A stretch of DNA of 64,000 nucleotides from Cricetomys ansorgei (taxonomy: Eukaryota; Chordata; Mammalia; Rodentia; Nesomyidae), in the NCBI GenBank assembly GCA_026225945.1, contig JAMJFZ010000818.1, forward strand, positions 6,499,501-6,563,500, given 5' to 3'. The translations under genes were made by a program, and so were the position numbers. Position 1 is the first letter of the stretch, and each line of letters begins with the position of its first letter. Of the stretch, positions 44,101 to 52,484 are shown piece by piece. The notes beneath the pieces were generated by a model, which saw only the letters and a list, made by a program, of their open reading frames with translations, was not told the origin of the DNA and ran no database searches.

Positions 44101-47100
44101 ATCTATTTAACATGGAACTTTGGGATGCCTTTCATTCTTTGGGGTTCCCTCAGTAGCCCTGCAGGACAGAGGCTAGCTGACTGGCAAATGTGGGCAGGTG
44201 TGGGAGGGGCCCTGGGACCTTCCTAGAACACCACCCGTTCAGGGGTCCCAGTGGTGGCACTTGAAGGGGTTGGTACCCCTGGCTAGCCATACCCTGTCCC
44301 CACTCCTTGTTACACCAGTGGGGTGAGGGTACCCTTTGAATCCTGAAGACACATCTCCATTGAGGGTGCTTTACTTGGCTCTCTGGATTCTGTTAGGACC
44401 TCAGGGATATGTATTGTCCCTGAAGGGCAGGCACCTTCAGGGAGGAGTGTCCTGTAGCCTGTGGGGTGGAACGAGGCATTACCGGCCCACTCGGGGCCTT
44501 GCAGGCCGCCCGGACCTGCGTTGGGAGGGCTGGGGTGGGAGAGGCAGCTGGCTGCTGCACTCCTCGCTTCTCTCTGGAGCAGAAGCTGTCGGGCAGCCAC
44601 AAGGCACTGGTGGAAATGCAGGATGTCGTGGCCGAGCTGCTGAGGAGTGTCCCACGGGAGCACCCCGCCACCAAGGTGAGGGGCTGTGGGCAAGGGTGGC
44701 CTTGACTGATGGAAGCCTGAGAGTCTTGACTGCTCTCCTCCTTTCCCCAGTCTTTTCACCCTCCCTCTCCACTCCTTTCTCCTGGGCATTTTTCACAGGT
44801 TTATAAAATATCCAGGAGGGTGGTGAGGTAGCTCAGAATGTAAAGATCTCTACCACCAAGCCTGACAACCCAAGTTCAAACCCCAAGACCCACATGGTGG
44901 GAGGAGAGAATTGACTGCTACAGGTTGTCCTCTGACCTCCATGTGGCCACTGGGGCATGCTTGTATACACACGCACACACACCAAATAAAATAAAATGCA
45001 GTAAAATATTTTTGTTCTTTATGCTGATGTCATTATTGGCATAATGACATGCCTGTAAATCATAGGACTCAGGAGGCTGAAGGTAAGATCTTGAATTCTA
45101 GGCTAACCTGGGCTATGCAACCAAACCCTGTCTCCAAAAGAGCAAGGCCTGGCTGGGTACGGTGACACATACCTGACTCTCAACACTAGGGAAGTGGAGG
45201 CTGGAGGATCAGGAGTTCAAGGTTGTTCTCAGCTACATAGGGAGCGAGAGAGTCCAGCCTGGGCTACAGTGAGACCCTATATCTCTAGGTTAAGGCCCGA
45301 GGGCTAGCTCAGTGACAAAGCACTTGTCAGGCATATGCAGGAACCTGGATGCGTCCCAACAGTGCAAAACAGAAAAGGTCTTTCTCTGAACCGTGACATT
45401 CCAGGGTTCAGGGTTGGGCCTTTCGCCCATAATCCGGGGACACAACTCCGCCTGTCACAGCAGGTTTTCCTAACAGATCCCAGATCATAGGCGATCCTCT
45501 AATAATGTGTTGTAGCCAAGTGAGGTGGCACATTCCTTTACTCCCAGCACCCCAGAGGCAGGATCTGGTGTATCTTTGTGAGTTCAAGGATAGCAAGGGC
45601 TACATAGTGAGACTCTATTTTGAAAAAAAAAAAAAAATCAGGCTCTTACTATACAGCTCCCCCCACCCCGCCACCCTGCCTGTGTTTCTGGAGTGCTGGA
45701 TTACAGGCTTGTAATACACACCAAAATACGGCTTTTGTAAAATTTATTTTTAATTTTATTTTACATGCATCTGTGTATGTGTACGGTGTGTGCGCCTGGT
45801 ACCTGTGCAGGCCAGAGGAGGGTGTGAGACCCCCCCTGGAACTAGAGTCACAGATGGTCGTGAGCCACCGTGTAGCTTCTGAAAACCCAACCCAGGTTCT
45901 CTGGAATGCTCTTAACTGCTGAGCCATTTCTTCTACCCCTCACAAAATACGATTTTTAAGAGCAGAACTTTTAAGATCACCTCACATAGTGAGTTAATTT
46001 CTCCCATGACAGGGAAATCTAGCCAGGTGTGATAGTGCACGCTTCTAATCCCAGCACTTAAGAGACTGAGGCAGGAGGATTGTGAATTTGAAGCCAGCTT
46101 GCAATACGGAGCAAGACTCTCGACAAAGTTAATTCATTAAATTAAATCTATCTTAGCAGCAACCACACTAGACAGGTATCCCTGGCTCCTGTGTTTCCAC
46201 GGAGCCCAGGCTTGCCGTTTCTGAAGATCCCCTCAAGGGGCTGCATGGAGAGGGGGTTCAAGGGTGGTCCCTGTGGCTCATTGTAAGGTGGAAGGAAACT
46301 GGGGACTCGGTGGCTCCTTCGGGGCTTCCCAGTCATTATGCTGACATCAAGAGGTGTGTGACTCTCCACCCCAGGACCCTTTGCTCCGAGTCCAGGAGGT
46401 GCTAAACGGCACGGAGGTGAATCTCCAGCACCTCACCGCCTTAGTGGACTGCCGAAGCTTGCACCTGGTGAGGCTCAGGGCAGGGCAGAGGGGAGCCACT
46501 GGGATGAGTGGGCCTTGCGATGATGGTGGGCCCCCTACCCTGCCTCATGTAAGAGTCTCCCAGCGTGGTATAGCATGTTGATCTCACTGCCTGTCCCCAA
46601 CTCTCTCCCTGTCCCCGGCCGTGTGCCCAGGACTACGTGCAGGCACTGACGGGCTTCTGCTATGATGGCGTCGAGGGCCTCATCTACCTGGCCCTCTTTT
46701 CCTTCATCACAGCCCTCATGTTCAGCTCCATCGTCTGCAGCGTCCCGCATACCTGGCAACAGAAGAGGTAAGCTTCTCACCGGGGTCCTGGAGCCTGGCC
46801 CTTCTGGACACTCAGGTCCTCGTCTCCGGAGGCAAGGGATATACACTCCCCCTCCTCTTAGTACTTTCCAGGCCTCTGAAGCATGTCGGAGGCTGTCTGC
46901 CCTTAGGTGACAGAAGCGTGCCTGCCCATCTAGAGCCGGCAAAGAGCAGAGCCAGGCTCTCCTGCCCCCTTGTGTTGGCTTTATGCCCTACACCCTGAAG
47001 GCTGCATCCGAATGCGTCTTCTGTGATCCCAGGTACAGATCTGCACAGCTGTGGGTGGGGAGGGCTCGGCTTCTGCAGCAGGAAGTTTAGGTGTCCACAT

Positions 47101-50100
47101 CCTGCTGGGGAACCCAGGCGGGGCCCCTGTGAACTTAGCTTTGAAGCCGGGAGTTCTTAGAGCTCCTGCCTCAGTCTCCTCGGCCTAGGACGGCAAGTAC
47201 GTCAGCTCGGGTTCATCCCTTCTGCCTGTGTCTGTTCCTTTCCCTTGGATGGCAATGGAGACAGCGATGATAAAGAGGGTGGTGATGGGCAGCCGGTGGT
47301 GGTGGCACACGCCTTTAATCCCAGCCCTCGGGAGGCTGAGGCGGGGGGATCTCCATGAGTTCCAGGTCAGCCCAGTCTATGGAGTGAGTTCCAGGACAGT
47401 GTGGCAGCGAGGATGATGGGTGATTTGTGGTAGGGATGGTAGCGGTGATGACGTTTGAAGCAGAACCGGGGGTGATGGCGGTGTACGTCACGATGCGAGT
47501 GATGTCACTGCTCGTGATAATGAAGGTGGTCACGGTGACAGTAATAACGGCAGTAAGACTCTGGTGGCGGCGGAGGTGACGGTGGTGGTGGTTACGGTGG
47601 CAGCCGTTACGGTGGTGCTGTTGATGACAGCCTGGTGATGTCGGTGGTGGTGGTGATGAAGATGGCGCTGCCTTTAATGATGACGGTGACGGTGGGGACG
47701 GTAGACGTCATGGTGGCGATGGGGATAATGGTAACTATGACGATCCTGGTGCTGGTAATGGTTGCCGTTGTCATGTGAGTCTGGCGATGATGGAGATGGT
47801 GGTGGTGGTGATGGTGAAGTTCACGATGCTGCTGATGGTAATGATGGCGGGGGTGGTACCGGAGACTCCCGTGATGATGGCGGTGGCGGGCATGACGTGA
47901 CGTCGGCGATGGCGGGTAACGGTGATGAAGATGACCGTGATAATGTTAGTGGTGATGGCGGTGGTGACATACGTGGAAACCATAGGGAAGTGGCTAAGAG
48001 CTCTGGAACTTCGTGTTCAGGTTGACCCTGCCCTTGCTTACTGTGTGACTGGACAGGTCTGGAGTGATGACTCAGAGAGGGAGAGTGCTCAAGGACCCAA
48101 GTTTAGTTCCCAGCACCCATGCTGGGCGGCTCACGACTGCTCTAACTTCAGCTCCAGGGGAGCCCGCGCCCCCTTCCGGTCTCCGCAGGCACCTGCACTC
48201 ATGTTCACAACCCCTCCTCACACAAACACGCAATTAAAAATAAAAAATGAGGCCAGGCGGTGGTAGCGCACGCCTTTAATCCCAGCACTCGGTAAGCAGA
48301 GGCAGGCAGATCTCTGTGAGTTCGAGGCCAGCCTGGTCTACAGAGTGAGTCCCAGGACAGCCAGAGCTACAACAGAGAAACCCTGTCTCGAAAAACCAAA
48401 TAATAATAATAATGATAATAAAATAATAATAGTGATAAATAAGGGCTGGAGAGATGGCTCAGTGGTTAAGAGCACTGTCTGCTCTTCCAGAGGTCCTAAG
48501 TTCAATTCTCAGCAACCCCCTGGTGGCTCACAAACATCTAGAATGGGATCTGATGCCCTCTTCTGACATGCAGGTATAATGCAGATAGAGCACTCATACA
48601 TTAAAAACTTAAAAAAATAAAATAAAAGATACGTCTTTTTTTTTTTTTTTTTAAAGGAAACATATTAGGGGCCAGGTGAGTGAGAGCCATGTGTGGGGGT
48701 CAGCTGTGGGTCACACCGGCAGCTCATGCTGTCCTGCTGTCTCGCTGCTTCCCGGCCAGTGGAAGGCACAGGGGTGCTCCAGAACATCCTAAGTCTGGCC
48801 CAAAGCCACTAGCAGGGAGAAGAGAATGGACAGTCAGAGGAGAGCAGGGCAGGTCACCTCAAGCCACCCAAGGCTGAGGACAAGGTCCTGCAGGGCCAAA
48901 AGAGAACACCCTAGACCAAGGAGACACCTTCTCCAAGGAAAAAGCAGACCAGCCCATAACCCTGCCACGTGTCAGTGACCCAGACCCTGGTCGCTGAGCC
49001 TGTACTGCTGTCCCTCCCTGCAGAGGCCCGGATGAGGACGGGGAAGAGGAGGCTGCTCCGGGGCCACGGCAGGCACACGACAGCCTGTACCGAGTGCACA
49101 TGCCCAGTTTGTACAGCTGCGGCAGCAGCTACGGCAGTGAGGCCAGCATCCCAGCGGCCGCCCACACCGTCAGCAATGCCCCGGTCACCGAGTACATGTG
49201 AGTTATGGAGGTTGGGGACAGGCAGAGCCAGGGCTAGGGGCAGTGCACATGCTCAGCTGGGGAGCCTGCAAGCTGTCACTGTTAGGGAATGGGCGCATGG
49301 GGGGCAGGATGCAGGGCCTGTACAGCTGCAGGGAGGCACTGGGGGGAGGAGGAGCTCGTCAAGGCTGGGCAGCCAGGGCTTCAGGTGGGATGGCCTGGTA
49401 CTAAGTGTCCCCAAGACCACGGCCAGATGAAGGTTGTGTAGGCAGGTAACTTGGTGGGAAGCGGGCTCTGACTGCACCAGGGAGGCCGACATGATTGAAG
49501 ACTGTTCTGAGCTTAGGCTCTGAAGTTAGCTGTGGCAGGGCTGGCCAGGCCTGGGATCTGTCCTGCTCTAAAGTGGTCATGCCCGTAATCCCATCACTCT
49601 GTAGGTAGAGGCAGGAGGATCAGGAGTTCAGGGTCATCCTTGGCTACTTAGCAAGGTCATCCTGGGCTACATGAGACCCTATCTAAAACAAAACCAAAAA
49701 CAACAAATACCCCCAAAGCAAAAAGACGGGTCTCCCCTCCCAGAGTGAGGACCGTGTGACCCGTGAGTGTTCACATACTCTCTCTCCCCTTCCACTCAGG
49801 AGCCAGAATGCCAATTTCCAGAACCCCCGCTGTGAGAACACCCCCCTCATTGGGCGCGAGTCCCCACCGCCCTCAGTAAGTCTCAGGGTAGGAGGGTGGG
49901 TGGGGAGACTCAGAGCTTGAGGGCTCTGCCACTCTGCTGCCCTGCCACCAAGGTACCCCAGTGTGGCTCTCTCGGGCTGCCCGAGTTCTTGAGAAGGCTC
50001 TGGGCCCACAATGCCAGGGCCTAAATAAGTAAAGGGGCTGGGTGGGTCTGCCAGCTCTTGCCACCCTTGAGGAGCCTGGGGGTCAGCGTGGGCAGCCTCA

Positions 50101-52484
50101 GAGTCTTGGGACCCATCAGGTCAGCCCTCAGTTCTCTTTTGTGATAAGCAGGTGCCCAGCAGGGCCCCGCTCTCTTCTCCTCCCCCCCCCCCCCCCGGGC
50201 TTCCCAAATCTCTGACCAGGCAACACCAATCATTAGAACTAGCTTTCTTTGCTCCCTTCCTCCCTCCTCCAACACCCCTCCATCCCTTCTTCCTATCTCT
50301 CTTCTCTCTTCTCTCTCATCCCTCTTCTCCCTCCTGCACTCCCTCCCTCCTTCAGCCCTTCCTCCTTCCTTCTCTCCTTCCTCCCTCCCTCCCTGTCCCT
50401 AAGCATCCACCCGTGTCTCAGCCCCAGCCTGTTCTAGCCGGGGCCTAATGTGTCTTCCAAGCCCCAGGAGTGGTTAGTGAGACTTAGACAAAATGATCAA
50501 GGTGGATTTGGTGCCAGAGGGAAAGTGCTGTTGGAAAGATGGGGGCCCCTGGGGCTCCCCTGGGGGCTGGGCTGTGAGGACAGGACCTAAGAGACTGAAG
50601 GCCGCCTTGCTTTAGGAACACCCGCAGTGTCAGCCACGTCACCCCAATGTCCCCTAGCACAGGGCTGGGCTGGGGCGCCCAGGACCTGGACCAGGGACTG
50701 TCAGGTGTCTCACCCTCGATTGCCCTCACCTTTGGCCCCTCTGGTCTCGTGGTCCACTTGGGGCCCGCCACGCCTGGCGTTGAGGACACCCCTCTCTCTC
50801 TCTCTCTCTCTCCTGCATCCCTCCTACCCTGGGCCCTCCTAGCGCTACCTGGCTGCCCTGGACTCTGGCAGCCATGCAGGCTGGCAATTTAAACCCATGG
50901 ACAGCGCCCGAACACTGTGGTAGCTGTACCCTCAGAGTGACAGGTACTGACCCACCCGGTCCCCCGTCCCGCACGGCTGCCCGCCTGTACCTCCATGCCT
51001 TGCATCCTCCGCTCACCACCGCCCTCTCCTCACCATCAGGGAGAGGGGCTGGAGGCCTCTGAAGTGGTCCCAAGCCCACTGGTATCACAGTGAATCCCCG
51101 TTCCAGGCTTGACTCTGTCATCAGCTGCAGGTGGCCCGGCCCATCTTGTCACTCCCACCCAGGGCCCTGTGTGCATCTGACCCTGGATGCAGAGCTGGGT
51201 CCCTGGGTATGCAGTCCTGCATGTTGACCCATGCACACAGGTACATACAGGTGTGCACATATGAGCGTGAACCTCTGCCCTCTGCCCCAGTGCCTGCTTG
51301 GGCTCCTCTGGGCCTCTGGGTCACCACCTTCCCTCCTATCCAAAGCCCCTCCCCCTGGTCACCTCTGCATGTCCATGGAATGACATGGCTCTGGGCCCCT
51401 GCTCCTTCCACCCTTGCTCCATGGCCGCCTCAGAGGCTGCTTGTACCTTAACCTAGAACATTTCAGGAAAGCACTCAGGACTCCGGGAGCATTATCCCTC
51501 TCATCTGGGGTCTGGGACCAGCCTGTGCCCCCCGGGGATGGGTGGGGGTCAGCCTTCCCGACCTTCTGAGCGCTGGTAACCTTTGTCCCTGCCACAGGCA
51601 TGCAAACTCTTTGTACACTGCCTGGCCTTGGCACATGCTTTGAGGGTGTGTTCCTCTGCAAACACACATACACACACACGCACGCACGCACGCATGCATT
51701 GCTCAAACCCTCACACCTGTGGTACTATTGGGGTGGCCAAGACGTGCGGGCCATCTGCAGAACCAGGCAGTCGCCTGTCCTGCGTCACACAGCCTGGAGG
51801 AATTTAGTTAGTTTTCCCATCCAAGGGGTAGGACAGAGTCACTCTAGCCTGAAGCACCGCCTTTCCTGGGGGTGATGGAATTGAACAGCTGGGGAGGAGG
51901 CTTGAGCCCTTCCGCTCCGGTGGACTCAGCAGCTGTGGCCTGTGGCCTAGCTTCACGCGGACCTGCCCAGGGCAGAGCTCTGAAGCAGAGGTGTAGAGGT
52001 GGGGTCTGTGTGGCCTTCAGGCTCTTGGTGTGTGTGATGCAGTTAGGGCCTTTGAGTTCAGTACTTGGAGCTGGCAAGGACTGTGGCTTAGTGACAGTAG
52101 GGGACTGAGCGCTGGGAAAGGGAGCTTGCCTGCGTGATCCAGCTGGGTGGCAGGGGCTGACCTTTGTATTCCAGTATCATCACCTGTCTTATCTGTACCC
52201 AGTCCTCGGTCCGGGCCCTGGGCCAGCGGCCCCTTACCTTAGGATTCTGCCGAGCTTGCCCTGCACTGCCGTGTTCCTGACCCCGAAGGGTCGGCTGTAG
52301 CTCACCCTACCAAGGACCACATCAAAGAGGCTTCTGGCTGCTGGCTGCTCAGCCCTGCCCGGGGACCCAGCTGACCCTGCTTTCCTCCTTCCCTCCCTCT
52401 CTCCTCCAGTACACCTCCAGCATGAGAGCCAAATACCTCGCCACAAGCCAGCCTCGCCCCGACTCCAGCGGCAGCGGGCACTAG
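27902..52484 (+). CDS. TTYH3: Protein tweety homolog 3, complete (14 coding exons, 524 residues)
   Basis: Coding exons are 27902-28024, 39855-40024, 40324-40435, 40557-40777, 41282-41377, 42453-42525, 42772-42847, 43898-43953, 44583-44675, 46375-46467, 46631-46767, 49024-49197, 49800-49875 and 52410-52484. They total 1575 nt with no frame break. Five membrane segments are visible at about 42-68, 86-106, 210-232, 239-262 and 388-409. N-glycosylation sequons lie at N126, N144 and N351 in the predicted extracellular parts. The cytoplasmic tail ends with PPPSY (PPxY at 498-501) and [16 protein letters not shown]. Known of the family: tweety proteins were described as large-conductance, calcium- or volume-linked chloride channels. 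Later cryo-EM structures show dimers without an obvious pore, so the function is unsettled. The start is fixed by a strong Kozak context (gccgcccgccatggcc) and by [20 protein letters not shown], the TTYH3 N terminus. Confidence 0.98.
31220..31440 (+). repeat. B1-type then ID-type SINE
   Basis: 31220-31345 is a diverged B1 (gccaggcatggtgatacaga). 31360-31440 has cagctcagcagtagaacact and gaggctctgggtttgatctg, an ID head and B box. Confidence 0.7.
32000..32620 (-). repeat. ID-type SINE, (GT)n tract and B4-like SINE
   Basis: 32005-32090 is a full ID on minus (gatcaaacccagggcctcgt, cagccactgagccacgcccc). 32113-32142 is (GT)n. 32150-32620 is a diverged tRNA-headed SINE on minus ending ctaccaactaagctgtctcc. 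Confidence 0.65.
33230..33745 (+). repeat. B1-like, B2-like and B4-like SINEs, plus strand
   Basis: 33232-33330 is a B1 fragment. 33340-33500 has gaccagtgagatggttcagt and gagttcaatccccagacccc. 33545-33745 has a tRNA-like head (gtaagctcagttggttgcgt) and ends gagaccctgtctccaaac. Confidence 0.7.
36778..37395 (-). repeat. B1 SINE and tRNA-headed SINE, minus
   Basis: B1 at 36778-36905 (gagataggatctcactatgt, gggattaaaggcatgcctca). A B2/B4-like copy at 37200-37395 ends with ccctgctgagctatctcaca. Confidence 0.8.
39190..39715 (-). repeat. Two B2 SINEs and a B1, all minus, just before TTYH3 exon 2
   Basis: B2 39190-39375 (gaattgaaccctggtccctt). B2 39390-39560 (gaattgaactcagggcctct). B1 39570-39715 (gggattacaggcatgtgcca). 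They end 140 bases before the exon 2 acceptor. Confidence 0.88.
39855..40024 (+). CDS. TTYH3: TTYH3 coding exon 2 (TM1 and TM2)
   Basis: Acceptor cccgctcttag, donor tgcaggtgagc. It encodes [20 protein letters not shown] (first membrane segment), a basic loop (CCRRRK) and the start of TM2 ([15 protein letters not shown]). It leaves two bases of a Ser codon. Confidence 0.97.
40324..40435 (+). CDS. TTYH3: TTYH3 coding exon 3
   Basis: Acceptor cctcccccag, donor gaccgcgtgagt. It encodes [20 protein letters not shown] and the sequon NRT (N126) of the first extracellular domain. Confidence 0.97.
40557..40777 (+). CDS. TTYH3: TTYH3 coding exon 4
   Basis: Acceptor cccctctcgcag, donor ggtacaggtgcg. 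It encodes the helical ectodomain from [20 protein letters not shown] (sequon N144) to [13 protein letters not shown]. Confidence 0.97.
40950..41215 (+). repeat. B1 SINE and second B1-like copy
   Basis: 40950-41095 is a young B1 (gccaggtggtggtagcgcag, gaaaccctgtgtcgg, A tail). 41100-41215 is a diverged copy (cagttgtaatcccagcactg). Confidence 0.88.
41282..41377 (+). CDS. TTYH3: TTYH3 coding exon 5 (TM3)
   Basis: Acceptor gtgtccacag, donor ggttgggtaagtc. It encodes [20 protein letters not shown], the third membrane segment, and the IRSSKGILV loop. It leaves two bases of a Gly codon. Confidence 0.97.
41378..42452 (+). other. TTYH3: TTYH3 intron 5, single-copy
   Basis: About 1.1 kb with no SINE recognised and no coding signal. 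Confidence 0.6.
42453..42525 (+). CDS. TTYH3: TTYH3 coding exon 6 (TM4)
   Basis: Acceptor tttgccccaag, donor tccgtggtgagt. It encodes [20 protein letters not shown] and AVSV, the fourth membrane segment. Confidence 0.96.
42772..42847 (+). CDS. TTYH3: TTYH3 coding exon 7
   Basis: Acceptor cacccacctcag, donor agcgggggtgagt. It encodes [20 protein letters not shown] and AVLSG of the second extracellular domain. Confidence 0.96.
43190..43310 (+). repeat. Diverged B1-like SINE
   Basis: cacatacctggagtcccagc and tgagactatctcaaaaacac match B1 weakly. Confidence 0.55.
43898..43953 (+). CDS. TTYH3: TTYH3 coding exon 8
   Basis: Acceptor cctcttttcacag, donor cagcaggtaagac. It encodes [19 protein letters not shown]. 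Confidence 0.97.
44583..44675 (+). CDS. TTYH3: TTYH3 coding exon 9
   Basis: Acceptor tctctggagcag, donor accaaggtgagg. It encodes [20 protein letters not shown] and [11 protein letters not shown]. Confidence 0.97.
44815..46140. repeat. SINE cluster in TTYH3 intron 9
   Basis: B2-like on plus 44815-45000 (ggtagctcagaatgtaaaga). B1-like on plus 45030-45140 and 45145-45295. ID-like on plus 45300-45375 (gctagctcagtgacaaagca). B1 on plus 45510-45645. B2-like on minus 45735-45950 (cttaactgctgagccatttc). B1 on plus 46020-46140. Confidence 0.75.
46375..46467 (+). CDS. TTYH3: TTYH3 coding exon 10
   Basis: Acceptor ctccaccccag, donor cacctggtgagg. It encodes [20 protein letters not shown] (sequon N351) and [11 protein letters not shown]. 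Confidence 0.97.
46631..46767 (+). CDS. TTYH3: TTYH3 coding exon 11 (TM5)
   Basis: Acceptor cgtgtgcccag, donor agaagaggtaagc. It encodes [16 protein letters not shown] and the fifth membrane segment [20 protein letters not shown], then SVPHTWQQK. Confidence 0.97.
47285..47990 (+). repeat. Truncated B1 followed by degenerate (GGTGAT)n region
   Basis: 47285-47405 is a B1 whose 3' end passes straight into about 580 bp of ggtgatggtggt-like repeat. This region keeps many CpGs (ggtgacggtg, gtgacgtcgg). Open frames here (Asp/Gly-rich) come from the repeat. Confidence 0.85.
48055..48655 (+). repeat. B2-like, B1 and B2 SINEs, plus strand
   Basis: 48055-48242 is B2-like (ggagtgatgactcagagagg). 48250-48405 is a young B1 (gccaggcggtggtagcgcac, gaaaccctgtctcgaaaaac). 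48443-48655 is a B2 (gggctggagagatggctcag, gttaagagcactgtctgctc) with T-rich end. Confidence 0.92.
49024..49197 (+). CDS. TTYH3: TTYH3 coding exon 12 (cytoplasmic tail)
   Basis: Acceptor cctccctgcag, donor tacatgtgagt. It encodes [20 protein letters not shown] and the Ser/Tyr-rich segment [20 protein letters not shown]. It leaves two bases of the Met codon. Confidence 0.97.
49570..49700 (+). repeat. Diverged B1-like SINE
   Basis: catgcccgtaatcccatcac, gtagaggcaggaggatcagg and catgagaccctatctaaaac follow B1. Confidence 0.65.
49800..49875 (+). CDS. TTYH3: TTYH3 coding exon 13
   Basis: Acceptor cttccactcag, donor ccctcagtaagt. It encodes [20 protein letters not shown] and ends SPPPS, the first part of the PPxY motif. 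The Tyr is supplied by the next exon. Confidence 0.96.
50170..50405 (+). repeat. Polypyrimidine tract with poly-C
   Basis: A run of about 15 C at 50180-50197 is followed by about 150 bases of almost pure ctcc/cttc text inside TTYH3 intron 13. Confidence 0.9.
50843..50923 (+). other. Possible alternative TTYH3 terminal exon (speculative)
   Basis: A (ct)n-rich tract and ccctcctag precede 50843. Read in the phase left by exon 13, it gives [20 protein letters not shown] then SARTLW and TAG at 50921-50923. The start resembles the normal C-terminal text (KYLA...DSSGSGH). A donor-like acaggtactg lies at 50941. There is no transcript evidence. Confidence 0.25.
52410..52484 (+). CDS. TTYH3: TTYH3 last coding exon
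   Basis: Acceptor ctctctcctccag. It encodes [20 protein letters not shown] and GSGH, ending at TAG 52482-52484. The first residue completes the PPSY motif. Confidence 0.97.
   Translation, partial: YTSSMRAKYLATSQPRPDSSGSGH

Noticed and set aside
47762..48025. Asp/Gly-rich frame
   Set aside because: Translation of the degenerate (GGTGAT)n repeat within TTYH3 intron 11.
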